22,961 nucleotides of DNA, taken from positions 1-22,961 of the IMG/VR virus record IMGVR_UViG_3300044695_001537. One strand, 5' to 3'. Below the pieces are notes generated by a model that saw only the letters and a list, made by a program, of their open reading frames with translations, did not search any database and was not told the origin of the DNA. The position numbers and the translations under genes are program-made. Positions 5,222 to 11,407 of the stretch are shown in pieces (positions within the stretch are counted from its first letter, which is position 1; every line of letters starts with the position of its first letter). The DNA comes from a virus.

Positions 5222-5749
5222 CTAGCAACCCCGCCAAGCAGTCCAGCCGCACCCGCCGAGGCTCTGGTTGTAATCGAAAATTGCTTTGGCGGCAACGATG
5301 TTTAACTCAGGATTGAATAAGTGTTTTGGTTTGATGTTCCTATTCAAAACTGTTTGTAAAAAGCCCTCAGGATATGCGGTTGTTTCCGAGATCCAAAACA
5401 AGTTGATCTGGAACAAACCCAAAGAACCTTTCACCCCGTTAATCGTTGTTGGGTCATCAGGATTATGGGCCTGAGCCAAACAGCGTGACTCACGAAACAT
5501 TATTGAATCCGCTTTTTTCAAATCAGCGCCTTCGAAACCAACAGCGTTTAACTCTGCGAAATACTCTTTGCATTTCACCCATTCCGGAATTGGAAGCGCC
5601 GCATCACGAACAAGCCGATCAGCGACATAGGCAACCTTCCTTTGCGAAACCTCTTGATCTGAACCAGACTTCGCATAAGCGACACCTCCAAGAAAAGCAG
5701 ATATTGCAAACACTGACGCTAAAACTTTTTTCATAAACCTTCGAATCAC
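5222..5749 (-). CDS. Exported lytic transglycosylase (SLT/lysozyme fold)
   Basis: A 175-aa protein with a signal peptide: basic MIRRFMKK, hydrophobic VLASVFAISAFLGGV, and an AYA site for cleavage after Ala26. The mature part has the lytic transglycosylase pattern. The catalytic Glu87 is in FRESRC, followed by GSLGLFQIN (about 108-116), a FNPELNIVAAKAIFDYN helix and a final GWTAWRGC. Cysteines at 60, 90 and the C terminus could form disulfides outside the cell. I chose the GTG at 5749, because GAGGAGG lies five bases upstream; the ATG at 5734 is too far from it. It would cut peptidoglycan glycan strands. It lies in the early region between two leader regions, not with the endolysin, so a role other than final lysis is possible. 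Confidence 0.9.
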   Translation of the reverse strand: MIRRFMKKVLASVFAISAFLGGVAYAKSGSDQEVSQRKVAYVADRLVRDAALPIPEWVKCKEYFAELNAVGFEGADLKKADSIMFRESRCLAQAHNPDDPTTINGVKGSLGLFQINLFWISETTAYPEGFLQTVLNRNIKPKHLFNPELNIVAAKAIFDYNQSLGGCGWTAWRGC

Positions 5750-6094
5750 TTTCGCCTCCTCTAACTTTGGGTATGGATATAGAACTAAAGTTTGTTTTTG
5801 TTTAATGCTTTGCTCTCCTTTGAGAGTCTCGGCGCAACATCTGCGCTGGTAGTTCGCCTTGATGCGGCGTGTGTCTTAAGGATACCACTGTTCAAGTTGA
5901 TATATATATTTGTTTGTTACCCGTACAGAGACAGAGATTTAATTGCCCCCGTTGGTTTGCCTCACACCAACTCCCTATTTCTTTTTATTACGCAGCGCCT
6001 CATCTAATACATAGATGATCTACCCACGCTTTCCGTGTGTTACCAGACACCGTGCGAAGGGTGCAGGTCGTGGAACTAGCCGATTGTCTTTTGC
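5750..6094 (-). promoter_or_regulatory. Long structured non-coding leader upstream of the transglycosylase
   Basis: I find no convincing gene in these 345 bases. On the minus strand there are several short hairpins: GTTGGT/ACCAAC (5966-5971 with 5951-5956), CGCC/GGCG (5855-5858 with 5866-5869), GCGCA/TGCGC (5842-5846 with 5832-5836), CTCTC/GAGAG (5822-5826 with 5813-5817) and AACTTT/AAAGTT near 5764-5795. A wider CCACG/CGTGG pairing (6069-6073 with 6024-6028) encloses about 40 bases. An AT-rich TATATATA stretch (5900-5909) could be part of a promoter. A 28-codon frame (5802..5888) lacks a ribosome site. The last two hairpins in tandem resemble the two-hairpin plan of the leader cassettes without clear sequence identity. 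Confidence 0.45.
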
Positions 6095-6523
6095 TTAATA
6101 GTTAGAACTTGGTGGCACCCAATCCTCGCCTCGACAATTCGGACAAGGCTTGACTACCGAATAAATATGATCTCTGTAAATAGTTGTAAATGGTTCGCTG
6201 ATTCTTTTCCCATTCTCATAGCGCTCACCGGAATCCCAGAGGCTACCGAAACAAATATTGCAATCCTTCGAGTCGAGCGTTGTTGTTTTGTTTCCTTTAC
6301 TGCGCACGAGGTTGAAAATCTTTTTTGTTTCCTTAAGCGATGCAGGGAACTTTTCGCAATTGTCTTTTATCCAGTCAGTCACAAGCCGTGCTTCCTCTAC
6401 AGTTGCGTCAAGCAGGAAGTCATCTTTTGTCCAAGCGTTCTTGACCGTGTTGCGCCCTATCTGCGTAGTCGGGAACAGGCCGCAAATGCGGTCAATCATC
6501 CCTTCGATCTGCGCTGGTGTCAT
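6095..6523 (-). CDS. Helicase-loader-like protein with C-terminal zinc ribbon (tentative)
   Basis: A 142-aa protein in two parts. Residues about 1-75 (MTPAQIEGMIDRICGLFP, then TVKNAWTKDDFLLDATVEEA and a FPASLKETKKIF helix) resemble the helical plan of phage helicase-loader/inhibitor proteins of the G39P type: an acidic helix, FP, a W-containing helix, and a Px2 xEI-like ending. Residues about 85-135 carry CNIC and CPNC, a four-Cys zinc ribbon like those in replication loaders. The start overlaps the upstream stop as ATGA. No helicase or primase is in the window, so the role in replication initiation is inferred. It is the last gene before the 345-base leader. Confidence 0.5.
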   Translation of the reverse strand: MTPAQIEGMIDRICGLFPTTQIGRNTVKNAWTKDDFLLDATVEEARLVTDWIKDNCEKFPASLKETKKIFNLVRSKGNKTTTLDSKDCNICFGSLWDSGERYENGKRISEPFTTIYRDHIYSVVKPCPNCRGEDWVPPSSNY

Positions 6524-6951
6524 AATTCCTCCTCAAGAATCTCCCTGAATATAACTCTGTGAATCGGGATTTCCACAAACCATTCTGAAGTTGTATAAAT
6601 TGTGTCCTTGCTTACAAGTTTGCCTGCCATAAAATCGTTGTGACCAAGAAGTAGCAGGCGTGTTCTTTCGTGGTTAAGCGTTACGAAAAAGGTTTTGTAG
6701 TCAGGCAAAACAAACTTTCGTTTCCTCGCAGAGTAATGAATTGTTTGATAAGGGAAATCGAAACCTCGCCAGTTGTGTTTGACCTCTACCTCAAACGCAT
6801 AATCCGTTCCCTTATATCTGCCGAGCAGATCAATCCCGTACTCATCAGGATTAACAAACGCAACGACATTCCTTGATCGAAGCCACTTAATGACTAGGTG
6901 TTTTGCGGAATCATCTGCATCGTAGAGAGTCTGGTCAAAAGGCTTACTCAT
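6520..6951 (-). CDS. PD-(D/E)xK nuclease-like protein
   Basis: A 143-aa protein with the core of the PD-(D/E)xK superfamily: a helix (SAKHLVIKWLRSRN), a strand with NPDEYGIDLLG (Asp41), then YAFEVEVKHNW giving Glu56-x-Lys58 as the catalytic pair, and a following amphipathic part. The small size suits a single-domain nuclease such as a Holliday-junction resolvase-like or restriction-like enzyme. The ATG lies in an eight-base overlap with the upstream gene, and the stop forms an ATGA junction downstream. Together with the exonuclease/annealing pair upstream it fits a recombination and replication module. The exact substrate cannot be read from the sequence. Confidence 0.75.
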   Translation of the reverse strand: MSKPFDQTLYDADDSAKHLVIKWLRSRNVVAFVNPDEYGIDLLGRYKGTDYAFEVEVKHNWRGFDFPYQTIHYSARKRKFVLPDYKTFFVTLNHERTRLLLLGHNDFMAGKLVSKDTIYTTSEWFVEIPIHRVIFREILEEEL

Positions 6952-7438
6952 CGGTGCCTTCGTAAAATGCCTTCATAGCAGGCATAACGAGTTCCTCCCA
7001 CGCAGAGAGCCGCATCATTACTAAACCCTCCTTGCCCCAGTCATCGGGCATTAGAACAGCCCTCGCAGGCTTCCTACGGGAACCAAAATCGGCTTCGTTG
7101 GACTTCACCTGTGCTTCGATACGCACCCAAGCGTTCACCGCAGGCTGAATCTGCTTCCCCGCTTTCACTTCGTTGGCAAACAAAGCATCGTTCCAGCGTT
7201 CCTCATTCCCGTCACCGAACTTATGCGAAGGTGCAACACCCAAACGCTTTCGAGCAGTCCGTTGTTTGTTCAGACCCTTTTTCCGTGAACGCTTCCCTCG
7301 TGCCGCAGGGTCATTACAACCCTTGATGCGGCGCTTCCCGTCACGACCTGCAACACCAAGCGTTCCGAACTTCGGACAGCCCTCAATATTGCACTTCTCT
7401 TGATTCCCTTGACACTCACCTTTGCGTTCATCAGTCAC
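6944..7438 (-). CDS. Cys-rich, basic protein with ExK nuclease-like motif (conserved actinophage type)
   Basis: A 164-aa protein. The N-terminus has C9, C16, C21 and C41 as likely zinc ligands. A very basic stretch follows (ARGKRSRKKG, RTARKRLG). The C-terminal domain contains FANEVKAGKQIQP with Glu90-x-Lys92, a Gln/Glu-rich helix (EAQVKSNEADFG), ARAVLMPDDWG and LSAWEELV. That pattern looks like a PD-(D/E)xK nuclease core and I have seen it in other actinobacteriophage proteins of undefined name. The start is a GTG that overlaps the 33-aa upstream gene by eight bases, with only a weak GGA site. It may be a Holliday-junction or flap nuclease; this is inference. Confidence 0.65.
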   Translation of the reverse strand: MTDERKGECQGNQEKCNIEGCPKFGTLGVAGRDGKRRIKGCNDPAARGKRSRKKGLNKQRTARKRLGVAPSHKFGDGNEERWNDALFANEVKAGKQIQPAVNAWVRIEAQVKSNEADFGSRRKPARAVLMPDDWGKEGLVMMRLSAWEELVMPAMKAFYEGTDE

Positions 7439-7532
7439 GCTCGTCCATCCACTTCACAAAGTTGGCGTAAGCAATAACCGAAAGAACGCCAGAGAGCCAA
7501 GCCGATAAAGCACCAACGAATAAATAGAACAT
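7431..7532 (-). CDS. 33-aa single-TM microprotein
   Basis: A 33-codon frame starting MFYLFVGALSAWLSGVLSVI, i.e. one transmembrane helix, then NFVKWMDERD as a short polar tail. The ATG overlaps the upstream stop as TGATG. GGAG lies eight bases upstream. The TGA runs eight bases into the next gene. The precise junctions and the clean hydrophobic segment argue that it is translated. Small single-span proteins like this may target host membrane complexes. No family is recognised. Confidence 0.68.
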   Translation of the reverse strand: MFYLFVGALSAWLSGVLSVIAYANFVKWMDERD

Positions 7533-7768
7533 CAGATGCTCTCCAGACTGAACCAGTCATTCCAAATCGCTGAAGGGTGAAGCCCTAAACGAATTGCATA
7601 TTTGTCCGCATACCACTGGTTGATATGGATATTTTTGTGCTTCCACTTATACACGGTATGGAAATCTGCACCTACCGCTTCCGCAATCGCTGAAATGCTC
7701 GTTGTATCCGAAAACATTTTTAGCAACTCCTCTGCCGGAAATTGCTTCGACTTTAAAACCCTACTCAT
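7532..7768 (-). CDS. Helix-turn-helix DNA-binding protein
   Basis: A 78-aa protein with an HTH in its centre: SISAIAEAVGADFHTVYKWK is the turn and recognition helix. It is followed by INQWYADKYAIRLGLHPSAIWNDWF, the typical end of small phage Cro/excisionase-like HTH proteins in actinobacteria. Three ATG codons follow one another; I take the third (7768), because AAGAGG sits six bases upstream. A GTG at 7786 would add six residues. It lies just after WhiB, so the two may form a regulatory pair. It could be a transcriptional switch of the early operon or an excisionase, and no integrase is in the window. Confidence 0.75.
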   Translation of the reverse strand: MSRVLKSKQFPAEELLKMFSDTTSISAIAEAVGADFHTVYKWKHKNIHINQWYADKYAIRLGLHPSAIWNDWFSLESI

Positions 7769-7821
7769 CATCATCCTCTTGTTCACAAATAGTTTCGTTC
7801 AATATTTTTTTCAATGTGCAT

Positions 7822-8085
7822 TTACAGCGCATCTTTGATTCCTTTTTTGATTTGGTCACGCAAGACTCGGCGCTCCATAGGATTCATCCCGCCGAATACA
7901 CCCCACCTGTCATCATCCTCTTGCAAGTTCATAGCAAGTTTCAAGCATTGTTTTTTAACCGTGCAACGCTTGCAAATGCTTTTCGCTTGATCGAAGCGAG
8001 TTTCAGATGGGGTGTTCGCTGGAAAGAAAATCGTTGTTGGATAGTCCAAACAAAGCGCATCCTCTCTCCAGTGGTCACGCTTCAT
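7822..8085 (-). CDS. whiB: WhiB-family transcription regulator
   Basis: An 87-aa WhiB-like protein. Four cysteines (C12, C38, C41, C47) in the C-Xn-C-X2-C-X5-C order bind a [4Fe-4S] cluster. The DRWGVFGG turn (60-66) matches the family G[VI]WGG motif but with Phe in place of Trp. A basic C-terminal helix (RRVLRDQIKKG) is the DNA-binding part. WhiB proteins act with the principal sigma factor of actinobacteria, and a phage WhiB is known to interfere with host septation control. This one probably redirects host transcription. It overlaps the upstream 54-aa gene by 11 bases and has only a weak ribosome site, so it may depend on coupling. Confidence 0.95.
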   Translation of the reverse strand: MKRDHWREDALCLDYPTTIFFPANTPSETRFDQAKSICKRCTVKKQCLKLAMNLQEDDDRWGVFGGMNPMERRVLRDQIKKGIKDAL

Positions 8086-8239
8086 AGGTTTCTTTCATCA
8101 TCAAGTCATATGCGGCTACAGCCCTGCGTAACTGATCGAGTGACAATCGATCTGTTCCGTCAAGCGCAACAACTGTCCTAGCGTGGTGGAGAATATCCAG
8201 CAACGCATAGGCTTGATTTATACCGACAGGGATGTTCAC
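8075..8239 (-). CDS. Small helical protein (54 aa), hypothetical
   Basis: A 54-codon frame starting MNIPVGINQAYALLDILHHA and continuing DGTDRLSLDQLRRAVAAYD. Its GTG overlaps the stop of the annealing protein as GTGA, with GGAG five bases upstream. The TGA runs 11 bases into the WhiB gene. It is predicted to be two or three amphipathic helices. Its place between the recombination genes and WhiB does not reveal a function, and no family is recognised. Confidence 0.72.
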   Translation of the reverse strand: MNIPVGINQAYALLDILHHARTVVALDGTDRLSLDQLRRAVAAYDLMMKETYEA

Positions 8240-9000
8240 TTTGACTCCATCAACTGCTTGATAAGCGCTGACGCTTCCTTGCTGGTCAGTTCGGTAATAG
8301 CCGACTTCTTAAACACGGTTGCAAGAGTTCCCGCAAGATCAAATTTCTTTTCCTTCGCAAGTTTCTCAATCAACCCTTTTTGCTTGGCGCTTAACAATCC
8401 AGCGACAGGGCGAAGTGGTTGGATATTTGTAACCTCAGTTGCCCCAAAGATTTCCTTTATCTCGTCAAACGAAGGCATATTGTCATCGATGAATTCCTTT
8501 ACAACCTTTGGCGAAGGAACACCCTTTGCAGGATGGTTCGAAACATAAGGCTCTGCGGCTTCTGCTCTTTGGGCCTGAACTCTAGGCAGGCTCGTAACAG
8601 TTGTTTGATCAGACCAATCCTGCTTAGACCAGAGACTCAATGAGATTCCAAAGCGCATCGCAGCGTTACGAAGGAAGTCACCGATCAGTTCCTTGTCGAG
8701 ATCAGGCTTGTTTGCTTTAGCGGTACCAACTCCCAAAAGAGTTTTGCCAAGCAGAGTCAGGCTCGCCCACATCGTTGCGGTGTCGTTCATAACCGTGATT
8801 GCTGGTCTGCCGTTATCCCAAGCGACAGGTTGCCAGTTCCAACTTGGGTCAATCTCGATCAGGATTTTGGTTATGTCAGCGTGGCTCACATATGCAAGGT
8901 TGATTCCGTTACGGGGAATTGTTCCCACAATCTTTGGGTCTGGCGTTGCGTACTCATCGAGTACCGCCCGCAAGAGTTTCGTGTTTAGTTCTTGTTCCAT
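8236..9000 (-). CDS. Rad52-like single-strand annealing protein (Sak/ERF type)
   Basis: A 254-aa protein. The N-terminal two-thirds have the pattern of phage Rad52-superfamily annealing proteins: KIVGTIPRNGINLAYVSHAD, then a DPSWNW block, strands with TATMWASLTLLG, and a KELIGDFLRNAAMRFGISLSLW helix. A proline- and charge-rich linker follows, then a helical C-terminal part (SAKQKGLIEKLAKEKK) that may contact a partner such as SSB. The ATG at 9000 has AGGAG ten bases upstream; the 12-residue extension from 9036 has none and is rejected. With the YqaJ exonuclease upstream it forms a two-component recombination system that makes and pairs single strands. Confidence 0.82.
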   Translation of the reverse strand: MEQELNTKLLRAVLDEYATPDPKIVGTIPRNGINLAYVSHADITKILIEIDPSWNWQPVAWDNGRPAITVMNDTATMWASLTLLGKTLLGVGTAKANKPDLDKELIGDFLRNAAMRFGISLSLWSKQDWSDQTTVTSLPRVQAQRAEAAEPYVSNHPAKGVPSPKVVKEFIDDNMPSFDEIKEIFGATEVTNIQPLRPVAGLLSAKQKGLIEKLAKEKKFDLAGTLATVFKKSAITELTSKEASALIKQLMESK

Positions 9001-9023
9001 TTTCTCTTTCTCCTTGTTGTTGT

Positions 9024-9167
9024 TTAGTATTTCCATGGTTTGTTTTCAAAACAGGTTTGACAAACTAGACCGTTGTTTGGCGTTGGGGTTAGAAAAGCCC
9101 CATCATCATCAACTGGTGCGCCGCAATACTCGCACTCATCTATGTCAGCCAATCTGTCTTTGCTCAT
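9024..9167 (-). CDS. Zinc-finger microprotein between exonuclease and annealing protein (47 aa)
   Basis: A 47-codon frame starting MSKDRLADIDECEYCGAPVD. It has CEYC (C12, C15) and CQTC (C36, C39), i.e. a four-Cys zinc ribbon with about 20 residues between the pairs. The ATG overlaps the exonuclease stop as ATGA, and it ends 23 bases before the annealing protein. It has no ribosome site of its own, which suggests coupled translation. It could be an accessory factor of the recombination pair or a separate DNA-binding protein; only its position supports that. Confidence 0.75.
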   Translation of the reverse strand: MSKDRLADIDECEYCGAPVDDDGAFLTPTPNNGLVCQTCFENKPWKY

Positions 9168-10117
9168 TTTGCTTTTGCTTTTACGATTCGCATTACACGG
9201 AATGGAGCGCCCTGCTTCTGATATTCCTCTACCAGTTCAGGGTGTTCGGCTTTAAGCCGCACCGTGTCCAACGAGGCTCTACCCGCTTGAGACTTCCACG
9301 AAAGAACCTGCTGACCATCAATCGTGCCAAACTCGTTCTGTAAAAGCATCTGCGCCAAAGCATCCTTCGCTTTTTTCTCCAACTCCTCACCCTGCTTCGA
9401 AAGCATCCGTGCTTCCTCCAACTGGTTAATCCAATCCCAAGCATCGGAGGGTAATTCAATGCTCGTGGGTTCGGCTTTCCAGATTCGGGCTATGTCATCA
9501 GCGAAAAAGTTTTGCAACTCCGCTTCATCGAGTTCAGAGAGATCACCGGAATCAACGATGTTGCCAAAGAACTCCGCTTCAATCGAGAGCGCTTCAATCG
9601 CCGCAGGATTGTCGGGAAGTTCAACAACTGAAAGGTTCATCTGGCGATCAAGAACGGAGAACCAGACAGGCACTTGAAGTACCGCCTGTTGCGCCCATCC
9701 TTGCCATAACCATTCAGCAGGGAGATCATCAGAACTGCTCACCGAGTATTTCGTTGTTGTCTTTGCTTCAACAACTACATTCGGGGAGTTCTCGTCATCT
9801 ACTCCGTCAAGGCTGATTGACAAACGCCCGTCACGATAAACGACATTCGGTGTAATGATTTCGGTGCCGAGAACCCGTGAAGCGTTTACGAGAAGCGGAG
9901 ACTCCAGCAGGTTGCCTCGCTCGAATACCGCATTGGTTGGTTTTACAACTGGCTCTGAAAGTTTGTCCGCTAAAAGCGCTGACCTGTTCGAGTATGGGCT
10001 TGCGTTCATTAGGGCTGGAATATCGGAAGCCCCAAACACGCACTGCCCGTTCTCATCCTTCCATCGTGTTAGTAGCCACTCTTGGCTTCCGTGTATTGGT
10101 TTTGGTATCAGTTTCAT
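9164..10117 (-). CDS. YqaJ/lambda-exonuclease-type recombinase nuclease
   Basis: A 317-aa YqaJ-type exonuclease. The family motifs are in order: HGSQEWLLTR (9-18), GASDIPALM with SPYSNRSALLADKL (29-53), FERGNLLESPLL (65-76) with Glu72, the catalytic Asp104 in SLDGV, Glu117-x-Lys119 in VVVEAKTTT, and WLWQGWAQQAVLQ. The C-terminal part (about 215-317) is a helical and beta extension rich in Glu/Lys. It degrades one strand of duplex DNA 5' to 3' and loads the annealing protein at 8236..9000. An AAGGA site immediately precedes the ATG. Its stop overlaps the zinc microprotein gene as ATGA. Confidence 0.92.
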   Translation of the reverse strand: MKLIPKPIHGSQEWLLTRWKDENGQCVFGASDIPALMNASPYSNRSALLADKLSEPVVKPTNAVFERGNLLESPLLVNASRVLGTEIITPNVVYRDGRLSISLDGVDDENSPNVVVEAKTTTKYSVSSSDDLPAEWLWQGWAQQAVLQVPVWFSVLDRQMNLSVVELPDNPAAIEALSIEAEFFGNIVDSGDLSELDEAELQNFFADDIARIWKAEPTSIELPSDAWDWINQLEEARMLSKQGEELEKKAKDALAQMLLQNEFGTIDGQQVLSWKSQAGRASLDTVRLKAEHPELVEEYQKQGAPFRVMRIVKAKAK

Positions 10118-10172
10118 TCCTTCTCTCTTTCGTTAGTTGTTTCGTTGATTGTTACTTAGGGGTGTTACAGGG

Positions 10173-10538
10173 TTAGAGCGCCTTGTCTGCTTTGCGATCT
10201 GCGGCGGCATCCCTGATCTCCCAAGTGCCGTTCTTGATCTTGCGGAAAGTATCCGTGTGACCTTCTAACCATCTCCTGATCGCTGGTCCACTTAGCCCTG
10301 TGAGTTCCTTCATCTTTTTAGTCGTGATTTCCTCAAACACATTCTCTGCGGCGTAGTCCAGCAGGGCATCGTATTTGTCGCTCACCTTGAAAGATTCGGG
10401 AGACTGCTTCGCACCTTCGAGAAGGCTTCGCAAAGTTTCCTTATCAACCTGCTCTCTGACCGACTGGGTAACATTCGCCACCCAAGCAGGCCTGCCGTAT
10501 TCCTCGATGGCTTCCTTCACTATCTGTACTGCGTTCAT
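10173..10538 (-). CDS. Hypothetical protein with C-terminal HTH-like segment (121 aa)
   Basis: A 121-aa mostly helical protein. The N-terminal half has MNAVQIVKEAIEEYGRPAW and an amphipathic helix (KETLRSLLEGAKQS). The C-terminal half, TTKKMKELTGLSGPAIRRW followed by KIKNGTWEIRD, looks like a helix-turn-helix or winged-helix motif with a beta wing. It could bind DNA. A GGAGAAAAGAA ribosome site precedes the ATG, which overlaps the upstream TGA as ATGA. It lies directly upstream of the exonuclease, with a 55-base gap in which I see no gene. It may regulate that module or serve in replication; no family is recognised. Confidence 0.72.
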   Translation of the reverse strand: MNAVQIVKEAIEEYGRPAWVANVTQSVREQVDKETLRSLLEGAKQSPESFKVSDKYDALLDYAAENVFEEITTKKMKELTGLSGPAIRRWLEGHTDTFRKIKNGTWEIRDAAADRKADKAL

Positions 10539-10720
10539 TTCTTTTCTCCTTCGTTGATTATTTTGATTTGTATGACATTGTTATATCCGTATGCGCTGAA
10601 CGGAAATCGTTGAGCCTTCTGAACTGCGGCTCGAAGGTTCGGTGCCTCATAGGTCACGGTGTCCTTAAACAACTGACCGAACTTTGTTGAGGTGTGTACC
10701 TGCATCGTGTAGGCGCTCAC
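10535..10720 (-). CDS. Small hypothetical protein (61 aa)
   Basis: A 61-aa protein starting MSAYTMQVHTSTKFGQLFKD, with a strand-helix-strand order: TVTYEAPNLRAAVQKAQRFPF is the strand-helix part, and NVIQIKIINEG the last strand. The GTG at 10720 overlaps the upstream stop as GTGA and has AGAGG upstream. A longer frame from 10831 would run through the zinc protein gene and is rejected. Its size, MSA start and strand/helix order resemble the small genes at 10938..11141, 11138..11407 and 11407..11592, so it may be a diverged member of a duplicated set. Confidence 0.7.
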   Translation of the reverse strand: MSAYTMQVHTSTKFGQLFKDTVTYEAPNLRAAVQKAQRFPFSAYGYNNVIQIKIINEGEKK

Positions 10721-10941
10721 TGTGCCTCTATTCCGAACAGCCCGTTGTGGACTTCCGTTATGACCTTGTTTGAAAGTTTCGCATTGTGCCCTGAAGTCCA
10801 GCCGCAGGTGCAGGTGATGTGGGTTTCCCAAGCCGAGTGCTTATATGGGTGAGTTGTATATGCGCCGATGTTTTCGGTAACAGTTTTTGTAATCGTGTGA
10901 CCTTCGCAGATCACCCAACTCGTTGTCTTAGTTTGAATCAT
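10717..10941 (-). CDS. Small CTCGW zinc-finger-like protein (74 aa)
   Basis: A 74-aa protein starting MIQTKTTSWVICEGHTITKT. It has one CTCGW box near residue 45 and several His residues (HTI, HSAWETH, GHNAK) that could complete a zinc site. Such CxCGW...GH patterns are frequent in small actinophage proteins. The ATG overlaps the upstream TGA as ATGA, and the stop overlaps the next gene's GTG as GTGA. It is probably a small beta-rich zinc domain. Function is unknown. Confidence 0.75.
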   Translation of the reverse strand: MIQTKTTSWVICEGHTITKTVTENIGAYTTHPYKHSAWETHITCTCGWTSGHNAKLSNKVITEVHNGLFGIEAQ

Positions 10942-11141
10942 AAGTTTTCCTGTAAATCTTTTGCGTACCAGATCGCATCGCTTCGAGTTCCTCCGATGAA
11001 GAACACTTCTGAAGGCTCGTAACTATCCAGACCATCAATGACCTTTGCAACCCACCAGCAGTTGCGGCTGTCGTTCCTGATTGCGAAATCTGTTCCAACG
11101 ACTTGATAGACACCTGCGCTTAGTTTCTTTGTAGCGCTCAT
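10938..11141 (-). CDS. Small hypothetical protein (67 aa)
   Basis: A 67-aa protein starting MSATKKLSAGVYQVVGTDFA, with WWVAKVIDGL and a last helix SDAIWYAKDLQENL. The start at 11141 overlaps the upstream TGA as ATGA; the frame can be extended to 11267 only through the upstream gene, which I reject. It is predicted to be a few strands and a C-terminal helix, with aromatic residues on one face. It fits a set of four small MSA/MSE-starting proteins in this operon. Role unknown. Confidence 0.7.
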   Translation of the reverse strand: MSATKKLSAGVYQVVGTDFAIRNDSRNCWWVAKVIDGLDSYEPSEVFFIGGTRSDAIWYAKDLQENL

Positions 11142-11407
11142 GACTTGACCAGCGTTTGTGTTCTCTCGACAATGGACAACTCGAAGCGCCAACCAAATCC
11201 TTCGTTCATAACATCCCGAACAAATGATGCGGCATCCTCGTAAGTTTTGAAGCCACGGGCTTCCCACGAGTAGCGAGTTCGAACAATTCGCTCTGCCTGA
11301 CGCTTGCCAGCCTTTGTGAACCCTCCCTTGTAATGCTTGCGGAGATACACGAGGTGTTTGTCTGTAGGTGAAATTGTAAGAATGACAAAATCTTTTTCGG
11401 CGCTCAT
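11138..11407 (-). CDS. Small alpha/beta hypothetical protein (89 aa)
   Basis: An 89-aa protein starting MSAEKDFVILTISPTDKHLV. It has a basic helix (TKAGKRQAERIVRTR), then the segment FKTYEDAASFVRDVMNEGFG and a last strand WRFELSIVE. The Phe-x-Thr-Tyr-x-x-Ala-x-x-Phe helix followed by a strand is mirrored in the neighbour 11407..11592 (FSDFVAAKIMCDELN, then FRFEVVTLE). That suggests an old tandem duplication. The ATG overlaps the upstream stop as TAATG, and its stop forms ATGA with the next gene. Function unknown. Confidence 0.72.
   Translation of the reverse strand: MSAEKDFVILTISPTDKHLVYLRKHYKGGFTKAGKRQAERIVRTRYSWEARGFKTYEDAASFVRDVMNEGFGWRFELSIVERTQTLVKS

Noticed and set aside
5802-5888. A 28-codon frame in the leader of the transglycosylase
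   Set aside because: No ribosome site before its GTG and it passes through three hairpins. It could be a leader peptide but nothing supports this directly.
7775-7817. A promoter TTGAAA-17-TATTTG upstream of the HTH gene
   Set aside because: The -35 is good but the -10 is poor, and the start of transcription would fall in the ribosome site of the HTH gene.
9001-9036. Twelve extra residues at the start of the annealing protein
   Set aside because: The ATG at 9036 has no ribosome site and overlaps the zinc microprotein gene; the ATG at 9000 has AGGAG upstream.
8693-9343. Plus-strand frame of over 200 codons
   Set aside because: It runs antisense to the annealing protein and exonuclease genes, which have clear motifs, and its product is low in charged order and shows no family.
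10721-10831. N-terminal extension of the 61-aa gene at 10535..10720
   Set aside because: It would overlap the zinc protein gene almost by half, while a GTG in a GTGA junction with a ribosome site gives a clean start.
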